NCBI GenBank assembly: GCA_015488555.1
Contig: WFNO01000086.1
Span: 64,467-123,336, forward strand
Origin: Gammaproteobacteria bacterium
Lineage (GTDB): Bacteria > Pseudomonadota > Gammaproteobacteria > SZUA-140
DNA length: 58,870 nt
Reading direction: 5' to 3'
This document shows, one piece after another, positions 1-8,037 of the stretch (the first letter of the stretch is position 1; the number at the start of each line of letters is the position of its first letter). Under the pieces are notes generated by a model, which had not been told where the DNA came from, ran no database searches, and saw only the letters and a program-made list of their open reading frames with translations. Position numbers and translations under genes: made by a program.

Positions 1-1
1 G

Positions 2-1066
2 CTGGCTCTCAAGACCCCGCAAGTGGCTGAACTCGCCATGCAGAAGATCCACGCCGCCATCAGTGGCCGGCATACCGCAGGTGGCCTGGAACTGGCTGTG
101 GCGGTCCGCTGCGGAGGCGCCGTGTATCCTTTACATGCCTCGAATGGCCAGGCCCTCTTGCAAGCTGCCGACATGGCACTGTACCAAGCCAAGATGCAAC
201 AGCAGGAACGTATGCTTTATGAAAAGTGCCAGGGATGGGGCGGACATCAACAATTGGAATTGCAGCTGGAACTCGCGCAAGCCCTGAACGACAACCGGCT
301 CAAGCTGTATTACCAGCCACAGTTCGACCTGCAACGAGGCCGGGTGCATGGTTTCGAGACCTTGTTGCGTTGGTACCACGCCGAACATGGCTGGATCAGT
401 CCTGAAGTCTTCATCGCCGTGGCGGAACGCAGCGAATTGATTGATCAGCTGAGCACGTGGACCTTCAACACCGCCATGCGCGAGCAACGACGACTGCATG
501 ACATCCTGCCCAGAACCGCTCTGGCAATCAATCTGTCCCCTTGCTTGCTGAACGACCGGGAGATCGTTACTCTGGTACACGGTATCATGAACATCTGGGG
601 CACCCCTCCGGAGACGCTGGTTCTCGAAATCACGGAAAATGCCATGATGACCGATCCAGCGCGGGCCTTGTGCATCCTAGAAGCTCTGCACGATCTAGGC
701 ATCCGTCTCTCCATCGACGACTTCGGCACCGGTTATTCCTCGCTGGCCTATCTACAGCGCCTGCCCGTGGACGAACTCAAGATCGACAAGACCTTCGTAC
801 TGGACATGGTCCACAACCAGCACAACCGCCAGATCGTCCAGTCCGTCATCGACCTGGCCCACAACCTTGGAATGCACGTGGTGGCCGAAGGGATCGAGGA
901 TGCACAGACGCGCAACATGCTAGTGGCCATGGGTTGTGACTACGGGCAGGGCTATCACTTTGCCCGCCCGTTGCCCCTGACGGAACTGTGTGAACGGCTG
1001 CCGGCCCTGGCCGATAGCGATAAGGGTGTCGCTGATTCTCAATCCGACTGCCAGGACCGCGCCTGA
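2..1066 (+). CDS. GGDEF-EAL domain protein, C-terminal part (truncated by window edge)
   Basis: The reading frame is open to the left edge, so the start lies outside the window; codons are read from base 2. The first ~75 residues are the end of a GGDEF domain, recognisable by the AD-ALY-AK segment (ADMALYQAK). An EAL phosphodiesterase domain of about 240 residues follows. It has the YYQPQ segment, the DDFGTGYSSL motif, the ELKIDK segment and EGIED near the end. The signature motif itself reads ETL instead of EAL; the metal-binding Glu is kept, so activity against cyclic di-GMP is possible but not certain. Sensor and N-terminal domains cannot be seen. A perfect palindrome follows the stop and separates it from the convergent gene. 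Confidence 0.9.
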   Translation: MALKTPQVAELAMQKIHAAISGRHTAGGLELAVAVRCGGAVYPLHASNGQALLQAADMALYQAKMQQQERMLYEKCQGWGGHQQLELQLELAQALNDNRLKLYYQPQFDLQRGRVHGFETLLRWYHAEHGWISPEVFIAVAERSELIDQLSTWTFNTAMREQRRLHDILPRTALAINLSPCLLNDREIVTLVHGIMNIWGTPPETLVLEITENAMMTDPARALCILEALHDLGIRLSIDDFGTGYSSLAYLQRLPVDELKIDKTFVLDMVHNQHNRQIVQSVIDLAHNLGMHVVAEGIEDAQTRNMLVAMGCDYGQGYHFARPLPLTELCERLPALADSDKGVADSQSDCQDRA

Positions 1067-1100
1067 AAAAACCTGCGGGCAGACGGCCGTCTGCCCGCAG
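1065..1100 (-). terminator. Rho-independent terminator for the lipoprotein gene
   Basis: Bases 1073-1100 form a perfect 28-base palindrome. Read on the minus strand it is followed directly by a run of six T, the classical intrinsic terminator layout. There is no T run on the plus side, so it mainly serves the minus-strand lipoprotein gene, although the stem could also help end the convergent GGDEF-EAL transcript. Confidence 0.8.
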
Positions 1101-1124
1101 TGCCTAACGCAGTACCCGTGTGAC

Positions 1125-2257
1125 TCAGCGCAAATGCAGCTTGATCACCCGTGCCGTGAACAGGGCCGCCTGGCGATCCAGATCGCCCTTGCCCTGGATG
1201 CGCGCCACGGCCGCGCCTTCGGCGTGCCGGGCCTGCAGATCGGCCATGAAACGATCGAAGCGTGCGTACAGCTGCGCCACTCCGTGCTGGCGAATGACGA
1301 AGCGCCCCTCGCCGTCCAGGCGCGGCACCACCAAAAACTCGTCTCCATTGGCACTCAGATCGAGAATCACGCCGCCCTGGCGCGCGTGATGGAAGCGGCC
1401 GGCACCGGCAAGATCCAACACAGGCCATCGCTGCCCAGGCGCGCAACCCTTCCTGTCCCTCATAGCTGCGCCCGTCGATCTCGAAGCGGGTCCTCGTCAC
1501 CAGTCTGCACCCGCAGGGTCCCGAAATGACGCCCGCCGCTGGACAGATGATGCCGGAAAGGGCGCAACAACACCGAGAAGAACTGCTCCTCCACGGCCAC
1601 CCCGTCCAACAGCCCCTGCAGGCGATGCGGCTTGGGGCGCTCCAGCTCCACATCGGCGTACAGCACCGGCGCCACCGTCACCACGGGATGCCCATCCGCG
1701 TCGAAGGACACGCAATTGGAAGAAGCGAGATCGAAATCCAGCGTGAGATGAGCCGGCACGCCGGGAGCGATCACCAGTTGGCTGCGCGCCTCCAGATGCA
1801 CGTCCAGCGCCAGCGTGGTGACGGGTTCGCCCGCCTCGCCGACGATATTTTCCACCAGCACCGGGATCACATTACCCGCTGCGTCCTCCACCTGGAGATC
1901 GGCATTGCGATAATCCACCGTCATCACCGCTTTGACATAGGTCCCGCTGGGCACCGTGGCCGCAGTGAGGAACTCGGTCATCTCCGTGTATTGGGCGAAA
2001 TCCACACGGGTCTCGAGCGGCAAGGTTTCCACCACCGCGCCGTCGGCCTGGGTGAGGGTCAGCGACAGGACGTCCACCGTGTAACTGGCGATGTCTCCTT
2101 CGGCGTCGGTGAGGCCGATGATCACCTCACCCTGTTCCTCCACCGCTTCTCCCAACAGCGCCTGACCGCTACCACCGTCCTGACAGGCGGCCAGCACCAG
2201 CAACAACACCAGGAAGGGCCATGTCCAAAGCCGCCTTCGATCCGTTTCTGTGCGCAT
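1125..2257 (-). pseudogene. DUF4382/DUF5666-type lipoprotein, broken by two frameshifts
   Basis: The start at 2257 has a GAGGAG ribosome site 7 bases upstream and a type II signal peptide with lipobox LAAC, so the product would be an exported lipoprotein. The first ~255 codons resemble DUF4382 (a domain with alternating beta strands, containing the YTVDVLSLTLT segment). A second domain resembling DUF5666 follows but needs all three frames. The conserved protein leaves the first frame near 1495, continues as TRFEIDGRSYEGQEG in the second, and leaves that between 1419 and 1450 to run to the stop at 1125 in the third (LDLAGAGRFHHA onward). Two single-base indels would explain this, either real decay or consensus errors in GC-rich sequence. 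Function is unknown. Confidence 0.7.
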
Positions 2258-2384
2258 GTTCGTACTCCTCGTCGTTGCAACCGTGAAACATTCGGACACC
2301 CCCTCGCAAGGGCATGCGGGGGCACCGTTCATCCAGTCTCAACGCAGGAGTGGAGAATCAGTTGACAGCGGCGGAAGAGCTGCT

Positions 2385-2883
2385 TCAGCGCCTGGAAGCG
2401 GCGGGACGCTCGTGCAGGGGGTGGTGAGGCGGGCGTTGCAGATCACGCCGCCGTAGATCGCGCCGCTGGTCACGAAGCTGGTCATGGAGTTGGGGCCTCA
2501 GCTCGCGGTGGCGCAGCGAATGCAGGCGGCGCTCCTGCGGGGTCATGTGCCGCCATCGCTCGCGCAGGGCACGGCGGCGCTCTTGCGTGCGCGGGCGCAC
2601 CCACCACCGTAGCACGCCGCGCCGCACGCGCTGGCGCCGCTACCAGTCCCGGATGGCGGTCTGCAGGATACGATACAGCAACGGGGCCCATTCCGATTCC
2701 GACCGGTGCGCATAATGGCGCACCGGCTTGTAGATAGCCTCCTGGACCAGATCCAAGGCCTCGCCCCGATTGCCGGTGGCCAGCACCGCCATGCAGTACA
2801 GGCACCCTTCGCGCCGGCCAAAAAGGCATCACTTCTCCAGATCTTCACTCTCCACCGTGTATCCGGGATCGTTCCACGTCCAT
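2385..2883 (-). pseudogene. Decayed ECF sigma factor fused to a DUF3106-like tail
   Basis: On the minus strand about 2810-2640 encodes a clear sigma70 region 2: EALDLVQEA, then HYAHRSESEW, then LLYRILQTAIRDW. The next codon, where the family has Tyr (DWYRR), is TAG at about 2643-2641. The frame then continues with RRQRVRRGVLRWW. Upstream, the expected FLAGA start of the protein sits in another frame, so there is a frameshift near 2815. Region 4 is missing. Instead the frame runs into an Arg/Glu-rich stretch (RERWRHMTPQERR) that resembles DUF3106 proteins, which I recall as neighbours of this kind of sigma factor. A deletion joining the two genes plus point decay is the simplest reading. Confidence 0.65.
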
Positions 2884-3007
2884 GTTCAAACAACGGCCCG
2901 GTGGGAAAAACGTTGACAGGTTCCGGCTGGATTCGATTTCACATCCTGATCCCCTCCCCCCGCCCATGGCAAACCGGCCATCCACCCATAGCTTTTCTGG
3001 GGAGGGG

Positions 3008-3036
3008 TTGACTTATGAAATATTACGTTTTAGTAT
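3008..3036 (+). promoter_or_regulatory. Sigma70-type promoter for the small ORF at 3072
   Basis: TTGACT at 3008-3013 and TAGTAT at 3031-3036 are separated by exactly 17 bases in a locally AT-rich stretch. This is a good match to the housekeeping consensus. Transcription would start near 3043, about 30 bases before the ATG at 3072. Confidence 0.6.
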
Positions 3037-3071
3037 TTCTTCCTACTCACATCGGGAAGGTAGGAATCGCC

Positions 3072-3275
3072 ATGAACAAGCTGTTTCGCCGCTGGATCCG
3101 AAGAAAACACGATGGCCCCTCGGCACTCGCGCCGGAGGTGGCCCCACAGGGCGCGCACCATTCCGCCCGGCGCGAATGCTTCAAATCCCCCGCAGGTCGG
3201 GGACCCTTTCTCCCCTCCTGCGACGGCCGTGTGATCCCCTTGCGCAAGGCCGAATTCCTGCGCCGGCACCGGTGA
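3072..3275 (+). CDS. Small basic hypothetical protein (67 aa)
   Basis: The product is a 67-residue, strongly basic protein (starts MNKLFRRWIRRKHD) with no signal peptide or membrane segment and no family I recognise. Support comes from context: a near-consensus promoter ends 36 bases upstream, and an AGGA ribosome site lies 6 bases before the ATG. It has two Cys residues, not arranged as a known motif. The gene stands alone between a pseudogene and a convergent porin gene. It could be a real short protein or the remnant of a longer one. Confidence 0.4.
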   Translation: MNKLFRRWIRRKHDGPSALAPEVAPQGAHHSARRECFKSPAGRGPFLPSCDGRVIPLRKAEFLRRHR

Positions 3276-3320
3276 CTCCGATACACTCGAAATCCTGATA
3301 CCGCTTGTTCCCCCCCATAT

Positions 3321-3354
3321 AAAAATAGGCCCAGGCGCTACGCGCACTGGGCCT
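3321..3354 (-). terminator. Rho-independent terminator of the porin gene
   Basis: Arms AGGCCCAG (3327-3334) and CTGGGCCT (3347-3354) pair perfectly around a 12-base loop. On the minus strand the stem is followed by an A/T stretch that reads as ATTTTT, placing it about 60 bases after the porin stop codon. Confidence 0.75.
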
Positions 3355-3412
3355 GAATGTGACGCCTTGGCGTCGTTGCTACGTCAACCAACCCAAACAG
3401 GGTTCGCTTCAT

Positions 3413-4528
3413 TCAATAGATGAAGATCGCCTCGAAGGCCACGGAGGTCTGGGAATCCTGAGGCTTCCCTTCGTAGTCCATGAACACGTCCTCGTCCGAG
3501 GTGTCGCGACGGACTTCACCCCGAAATTCCACGTGCTCGGAAGGCATGTAGGCCAAGGTCACGGTGCCTTCCTGCAAGGTCTGCTTGGTGCCGGTGCGGA
3601 ACCCATCGTCGTCGCTGAAGGACTCGAGGCGCAAGGCTATGCGCCACATGGGCGAAAACTTGTAATTCACATAAGCAGCATACCCGCTCCAGCTGGCATC
3701 CTTGCCTCCCGCGGCACCGTTCTCCTGGGTGCCGAAGTCGGCATTGAAGAGCAGGGACAGGGCCTCGGTGACATCCCAGCCCGTAACGATGTCGATGAGG
3801 GTACGTGATTCATCCTTGCCATTGGCTTCCTCGTCCCCTATCATGCCCTGGACGTTGAAGAACCAGTTCTCGGCAGGGGCCAGGCTGATCTGGGCCTCCA
3901 GAGACTTGGAAGCGTTGTCGTCCACCAGATTGTCCCAGCCGTTGTTGACGCCCACAGTGAGGCCGATGGCGTCGCTCAAAGGAAAACTCACCCGCACGCC
4001 CGTGTGGGTAAAGGGAATGGCATTGAAAAACAACAGGGAACGCGAGAAGTTCCAGTTGTCCTTGCTCTCGATGACCTCGGCGCCTTGTAGAGTGGCGAAC
4101 TTGCCGAACAGCCACTGTGCGGAACCGCTGGCGTAGCTCACGTAGGCCTGCTGGATGTCGAATTCGTCGCTGCCACCGGAACCCGCCGCGGCCGTGACAT
4201 TGGCATCCGAACCGGCGTTGAGCACCACGGCGCCGCCCCAACCCTGCTCGGGCAGCTTGCTCAGTGACAGGCCGATCATGTTGACATTGAAGGAATTGGC
4301 GTCAGTGTCGAAGGCCCGAAACATGGGATCGGTCCCCAGATCGGTATAGGTGTACGAGGTATCCACGTAGCCGCTGATCTCGACACCCGATGCGCCCAAC
4401 ACCTCCCCCAGCGTGGGTACGTCCGCGGCCTGAGCGGCGCTGGAAATCATCCCGGCGACCATCCCGGCACCCATCAGGGCGGAAGTGGCCCACGCCAGGG
4501 CACGCGGCTTGTTGTTGTTCAGTTTCAT
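3413..4528 (-). CDS. Outer-membrane beta-barrel porin, bbp2/OmpL-like
   Basis: This 371-residue protein has a Sec signal peptide ending AAQAA-D near residue 30. The mature part has alternating hydrophobic and polar strands rich in aromatic residues and ends in a terminal aromatic residue (AIFIY), as outer-membrane barrels do. Segments such as ISGYVDTSYTY, FDIQQAYVSY and WLFGKFATLQGAEV resemble the putative beta-barrel porin-2 family. The ATG at 4528 follows a GAGAGGAG ribosome site; longer in-frame starts would put untranslated leader into the protein. Upstream is an unusual sigma54-type promoter with two NtrC-like sites (separate entries), which suggests uptake of a nitrogen compound. The solute itself cannot be read from sequence. 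Confidence 0.85.
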   Translation of the reverse strand: MKLNNNKPRALAWATSALMGAGMVAGMISSAAQAADVPTLGEVLGASGVEISGYVDTSYTYTDLGTDPMFRAFDTDANSFNVNMIGLSLSKLPEQGWGGAVVLNAGSDANVTAAAGSGGSDEFDIQQAYVSYASGSAQWLFGKFATLQGAEVIESKDNWNFSRSLLFFNAIPFTHTGVRVSFPLSDAIGLTVGVNNGWDNLVDDNASKSLEAQISLAPAENWFFNVQGMIGDEEANGKDESRTLIDIVTGWDVTEALSLLFNADFGTQENGAAGGKDASWSGYAAYVNYKFSPMWRIALRLESFSDDDGFRTGTKQTLQEGTVTLAYMPSEHVEFRGEVRRDTSDEDVFMDYEGKPQDSQTSVAFEAIFIY

Positions 4529-4634
4529 GGGTTCAAACTCCTCTCTCTTGCGAATCGAAAATGATGATGTCTTTCGTCGATGCGTCACTCCGCCTCGTGC
4601 CGGCCTGGCCGGTGCACGAGGGTCATCCCTGGCG

Positions 4635-4650
4635 AGCAGGATTTGTGCCA
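4635..4650 (-). promoter_or_regulatory. Sigma54 (-24/-12) promoter of the porin gene
   Basis: On the minus strand bases 4650-4635 read TGGCACAAATCCTGCT. The invariant GG and GC are present with the required 10-base spacing, and only the first T of the TTGC element is replaced by C. The start of transcription would be near 4625, giving a ~97-base leader before the ATG at 4528. The paired enhancer-like sites upstream strengthen the call. Confidence 0.7.
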
Positions 4651-4670
4651 CCCAAAAAATATAAATAGAA

Positions 4671-4682
4671 TCAAACGTTTGA
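4671..4682. promoter_or_regulatory. 12-bp perfect palindrome between enhancer sites and porin promoter
   Basis: TCAAACGTTTGA is a perfect palindrome centred about 50 bases upstream of the expected start of transcription. This is the position where IHF or a second regulator often acts at sigma54 promoters, but the sequence is not an IHF site. It is a possible operator; the cognate protein is unknown. Confidence 0.35.
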
Positions 4683-4714
4683 ATACGATTTGATCGAAAA
4701 CACCCTTCTCGCCC

Positions 4715-4729
4715 GCACCATTTTGGTGA
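4715..4729. promoter_or_regulatory. NtrC-like enhancer site 1
   Basis: GCACCATTTTGGTGA matches the NtrC consensus, whose half sites are TGCACC and GGTGCA around a central A/T run. It lies about 100 bases upstream of the predicted sigma54 start. It may form a pair with the site at 4756-4770. Confidence 0.65.
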
Positions 4730-4755
4730 ATACAGATCAACGCTGCCATCACATC

Positions 4756-4770
4756 GCACCATTACGGTGC
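4756..4770. promoter_or_regulatory. NtrC-like enhancer site 2
   Basis: GCACCATTACGGTGC is a near-perfect palindrome of the NtrC type. Its centre is 41 bases from that of the first site, almost exactly four helical turns, so two activator dimers would sit on the same DNA face. This spacing is typical for cooperative enhancers. Confidence 0.65.
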
Positions 4771-4859
4771 ACTCTTTCGTGGATGGTTTCGGCCGGATCA
4801 ACCCATGATTGCCGCGCAGGTGCCCAATCCCTGACCCGACCTTGGGTCACTGAACCTGC

Positions 4860-4888
4860 AAAAAAGAAGGGCGCCGGAGCGCCCTTCT
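4860..4888 (-). terminator. Rho-independent terminator of the peroxidase gene
   Basis: A 10-base stem with arms AGAAGGGCGC (4865-4874) and GCGCCCTTCT (4879-4888) closes a 4-base loop. On the minus strand it is followed by five T. It lies just after the cytochrome c peroxidase stop at 4917. Confidence 0.85.
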
Positions 4889-4916
4889 CGCAGGTAGCCG
4901 TGGAAACGGCTTCCGG

Positions 4917-5969
4917 TCACTGATCCCCCACCACGCTCATATTGGCCGTCTGCGGCAACACGGGCATGGTCTGCGGCGGGATCTCACCCGTCAGGCTGTT
5001 GAGGAAGGCGACGATGGCGCGCACCTCGTCCGGCTTCAGGTCCTTGTTGAGCTGGGTCTTGGCCATGACCCGCACGGCCTCGTCCAGGGTCTTCACCGAG
5101 CCATTGTGGAAATAGGGTGCGGTCAAGGCCACGTTGCGCCAGGTGGGCACCCGCCACATGTACTTGTCCTCCTCCTTGCCGGTGACGCTGTGCAGGCCGG
5201 TATCGCTCATGAGATCGTATTTCTTCACGTATTCGTTGTTGGTGAAAGTGGGGAATTTCTGGAAGAAGCCCTGCCCCACCGGCAGATTGGCCGGACCGGC
5301 GAAATTGGGCCCGGTGTGGCAGGCCGTGCAACCCACCGACTGCACCAATTCCATGCCCCGCAAGGCCTCTTCGCTCATGGCGGACTTGTCACCACGCATG
5401 TAACGGTCGAAGGGGCTGTTGGGGGTGATGAGGGTCCGTTCGTAGGCGGCGATGGCCTTGGCGATGTTGTCGTAGGTCAGACCGTTCTCCCCGAAGACCT
5501 CGGCGAACTTGGCCACGTATCCTGGGATCTTGCGCAGCCGCTCCAGCACCGCCTCTTCCGACGGCATGCCCATCTCGATGGGATTGAGGATGGGACCCTT
5601 GGCCTGATCCTCCAGGGTGGCCGCACGTCCATCCCAGAACTGGGCGCTGAGAAAGGCGGCGTTGAACACCGTGGGGGCCGAACGCCCTCCTTTCTGTCCC
5701 TTCACCCCCACCGACACCGGCCGATTGTCGGTGCCGTTGGTCATGACGTTGTGGCAGGAATTGCACGACACCGTACCGTCGATGGACAGGCGCGGATCGA
5801 AGAACAACATCTTGCCCAGCTCGATCTTGGCCGCCGACATGGGGTTGTCGGCCGGCACCGGCGGCTGGGCCGGCAGGGGCTCCAGGGCGCGGGCCGGACC
5901 GGCCTGCAGCACGCCGGCCGCAGCCAATACGGCCGCTGCCGCATGTACGGAAATGTTCGCGAATCTCAT
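4917..5969 (-). CDS. Diheme cytochrome c peroxidase (CCP/MauG family), periplasmic
   Basis: The 350-residue preprotein has a Sec signal peptide ending near PARA (about residue 28). Two CxxCH heme c sites are visible: C69-C72-H73 (CNSCH) and C214-C217-H218 (CTACH), the pattern and spacing of bacterial diheme peroxidases that reduce H2O2 with electrons from cytochrome c. The segments FWDGRAATLEDQA and VPTWRNVALTAPYFHNG are family hallmarks. The ATG at 5969 is preceded by GAGGAGG; the upstream in-frame ATG at 6047 would spoil the signal peptide. The gene appears monocistronic, with a terminator behind and a long leader with inverted repeats in front. Peroxide detoxification in the periplasm is the likely role; a MauG-like modifying role cannot be excluded. 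Confidence 0.92.
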   Translation of the reverse strand: MRFANISVHAAAAVLAAAGVLQAGPARALEPLPAQPPVPADNPMSAAKIELGKMLFFDPRLSIDGTVSCNSCHNVMTNGTDNRPVSVGVKGQKGGRSAPTVFNAAFLSAQFWDGRAATLEDQAKGPILNPIEMGMPSEEAVLERLRKIPGYVAKFAEVFGENGLTYDNIAKAIAAYERTLITPNSPFDRYMRGDKSAMSEEALRGMELVQSVGCTACHTGPNFAGPANLPVGQGFFQKFPTFTNNEYVKKYDLMSDTGLHSVTGKEEDKYMWRVPTWRNVALTAPYFHNGSVKTLDEAVRVMAKTQLNKDLKPDEVRAIVAFLNSLTGEIPPQTMPVLPQTANMSVVGDQ

Positions 5970-6009
5970 GACTTGCCTCCTCTTCTCGTTGGAAACCGTG
6001 CGTGATTTC

Positions 6010-6033
6010 GCCGCCGGCCTGCGGGCCGGCGGC
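6010..6033. other. Strong GC hairpin in the peroxidase leader
   Basis: A perfect 10-base stem (GCCGCCGGCC with GGCCGGCGGC) closes a 4-base loop about 40 bases upstream of the peroxidase ATG. There is no T run on either side, so it is not an intrinsic terminator. It could stabilise or regulate the mRNA leader. Confidence 0.4.
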
Positions 6034-6106
6034 ACGGAAAATCGCAACCTTCACCCGAGATCATAGGGGCCGTCAGCCGATAATTCCAATGAATTATTTT
6101 TATTTC

Positions 6107-6129
6107 ATCGATAGGAGTGCACTATCGAT
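6107..6129. promoter_or_regulatory. Inverted repeat, possible operator upstream of the peroxidase gene
   Basis: Arms ATCGATAG (6107-6114) and CTATCGAT (6122-6129) are perfect inverted repeats around 7 bases. They lie in the AT-rich part of the region between the peroxidase and the phosphorylase, about 140 bases before the peroxidase start. The position fits a regulator site; I do not recognise the protein. Confidence 0.35.
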
Positions 6130-6189
6130 TCCGGCAGCCGATCGGCCGGCATCCGCGATGTCTTGGATGCCGCAAAAACCCGAGCACGA

Positions 6190-7887
6190 TCATCGGATAT
6201 AGGCCTCGGTGGCATAGCGCCGCATCATGCGATGGCTGTTGAAATAGGAAGCATTGAGGCTGATGGCCCCTTTCATGACCGCGATCCAGGCACTGCGCTC
6301 CCGGGCGTGATAGAGGGGCAGCACCACTTGCTCCAGCTTGTCGTACAGGGAACGGGCATCGCGGTCGTTGTCCGCCTCGCTGCCCTCACCCACCGCCCAG
6401 CCGGTAACCCCTTCCACGCAACCCTCCAGCCACCAGCCATCCATGACGCTGAGACTGGGCACGCCGTTGAAGGCGGCCTTCATACCGCTGGTGCCGGAGG
6501 CCTCCAATGGACGCAACGGCGTATTGAGCCACACGTCCACACCGGACACCAGTGCCAGTGCCACCTCCAGGTCGTAATTGGGCACGTAGGCCACGGTCAC
6601 CGTGCCCGCCAGCGCCCGTATGTGCCCGTGCAAGATCTCGATGAGGCGCTTGCCTCCCTCGTCCCGGGGATGGGCCTTGCCCGCCAGGACGATCTGGAAG
6701 GGATGGCGGGCGGCGATCTGTTTCAAGCGCTCCAGGTCGCTGAACAGCAGATCGGGGCGCTTGTAGGCGGTCATGCGCCGCGCAAAGCCCAACACCGGCA
6801 GGTGGAGATCCAGGGTCACGCCACATCGTTCCTGTACCAGCGCCACCATTTTCTCCTTGGCCTCCTGGTGAGCGGCCCAGATGGCCTCTTCAGCGATGCA
6901 GCAATCCACCCGGCGCAACAGCTCGGGTTCGTGGCACCAGCCCGTGAGGTGGGTGTCGTAGAGCCTGGCGAAAGACTCGCAGGTCCAGAAATGAGGATGC
7001 ACGCCGTTGGTGATGGCCTTCACCCGGTAACCCGGGAACATGCGCCGCGAGACCTCGGCATGGCGCTTGGCCACGCCGTTGACATGTTCGCTGAGATTGA
7101 GGGCCAGGCGGGTCATGTTGAGATCGGTATCGCCGGCCAGCCGTTTCAGGGTGGGCAGATCCACATAGCCGTCTTCCACCTGCTGCCACAACTCGTAGGA
7201 AAAGCGGTCGTGCCCGGCCTCCACCGGCGTATGAGTGGTGAAGATGCACTGTTCCCGCACCCGGGGAATGTCATAGGGGGATTCCCCGGGTCGCACGTCC
7301 TCCGGGGAGTAGGCATGGCGCAACAACAGCTCCAGGGCCAGAAAGGCGGAATGCCCCTCGTTCAAATGATAGCGCTCGATCTCGAAACCCAGTGCCTGCA
7401 ACATGCGATTGCCCCCGATGCCCAATACGATCTCCTGTTTCAGGCGGTAGCGCTCGTCGCCGCCATAGAGATAATGCGTGATCTCCCGGTCGCGGGGGTC
7501 GTTTTCGGGCAGGTCCGTGTCCAGCAGGAGCACCGGCTGGCGGCCGTTCATGTGCCCTTCCAGCACATAGAGCCAGGCGCTGATCCACACCGTGCGCCCT
7601 TCCATGGTGACCGCCACCTTGGCGTCCATCGGCATCGCATGGTGCGCTGGCTCCCAGGCATCCGGACGTTCCACCTGGCGCCCCGTCTCGTCGATCTCCT
7701 GGCGGAAATAACCACACCGGCTCACCAGGGTCACCGCCACCAGCGGCAATTCCAGATCGGCCGCCGAACGCACCGTATCTCCCGCCAGTACGCCCAAGCC
7801 ACCACTGTAGGTGGGAATTTCGTTGCGCAAGGCGATCTCCATGGAGAAATAGGCGATGCGAGGTTCGCGAATGAATTCCTTGATCAT
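6190..7887 (-). CDS. glgP: Alpha-glucan phosphorylase, short form
   Basis: This 565-residue enzyme would release glucose 1-phosphate from glycogen or maltodextrin using phosphate and pyridoxal phosphate. Visible family segments are IAYFSMEIAL and TYSGGLGVLAGD near the N-terminus, YHLNEGHSAF mid-protein, NGVHPHFW, and the PLP/phosphate region LEASGTSGMK around residue 465. It is the short type that lacks the extra N-terminal domain of the ~850-residue form. The ATG at 7887 has a GGAG site upstream and places IAYFSMEIA at the expected distance; the longer frame starting at 7983 looks untranslated. No glycogen genes are adjacent, so it probably acts alone in storage polysaccharide breakdown. Confidence 0.93.
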   Translation of the reverse strand: MIKEFIREPRIAYFSMEIALRNEIPTYSGGLGVLAGDTVRSAADLELPLVAVTLVSRCGYFRQEIDETGRQVERPDAWEPAHHAMPMDAKVAVTMEGRTVWISAWLYVLEGHMNGRQPVLLLDTDLPENDPRDREITHYLYGGDERYRLKQEIVLGIGGNRMLQALGFEIERYHLNEGHSAFLALELLLRHAYSPEDVRPGESPYDIPRVREQCIFTTHTPVEAGHDRFSYELWQQVEDGYVDLPTLKRLAGDTDLNMTRLALNLSEHVNGVAKRHAEVSRRMFPGYRVKAITNGVHPHFWTCESFARLYDTHLTGWCHEPELLRRVDCCIAEEAIWAAHQEAKEKMVALVQERCGVTLDLHLPVLGFARRMTAYKRPDLLFSDLERLKQIAARHPFQIVLAGKAHPRDEGGKRLIEILHGHIRALAGTVTVAYVPNYDLEVALALVSGVDVWLNTPLRPLEASGTSGMKAAFNGVPSLSVMDGWWLEGCVEGVTGWAVGEGSEADNDRDARSLYDKLEQVVLPLYHARERSAWIAVMKGAISLNASYFNSHRMMRRYATEAYIR

Positions 7888-8037
7888 GTGTCTGCTCCAG
7901 TCTGCCGGACCCGTAAAAAGAGGCGCGCCGCGCCTCCAGGGAGCGACGGCCGCAGGAATCCGCTGAGTGATGCGACACATCATACGCTACATCACGAGCC
8001 GCATCACCCGCCGCTGTCGATTCCCACACGAGATCGC

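Noticed and set aside
6010-6033. Hairpin as an intrinsic terminator
   Set aside because: No T run on either side, and it lies in the leader of the peroxidase gene and not at a gene end.
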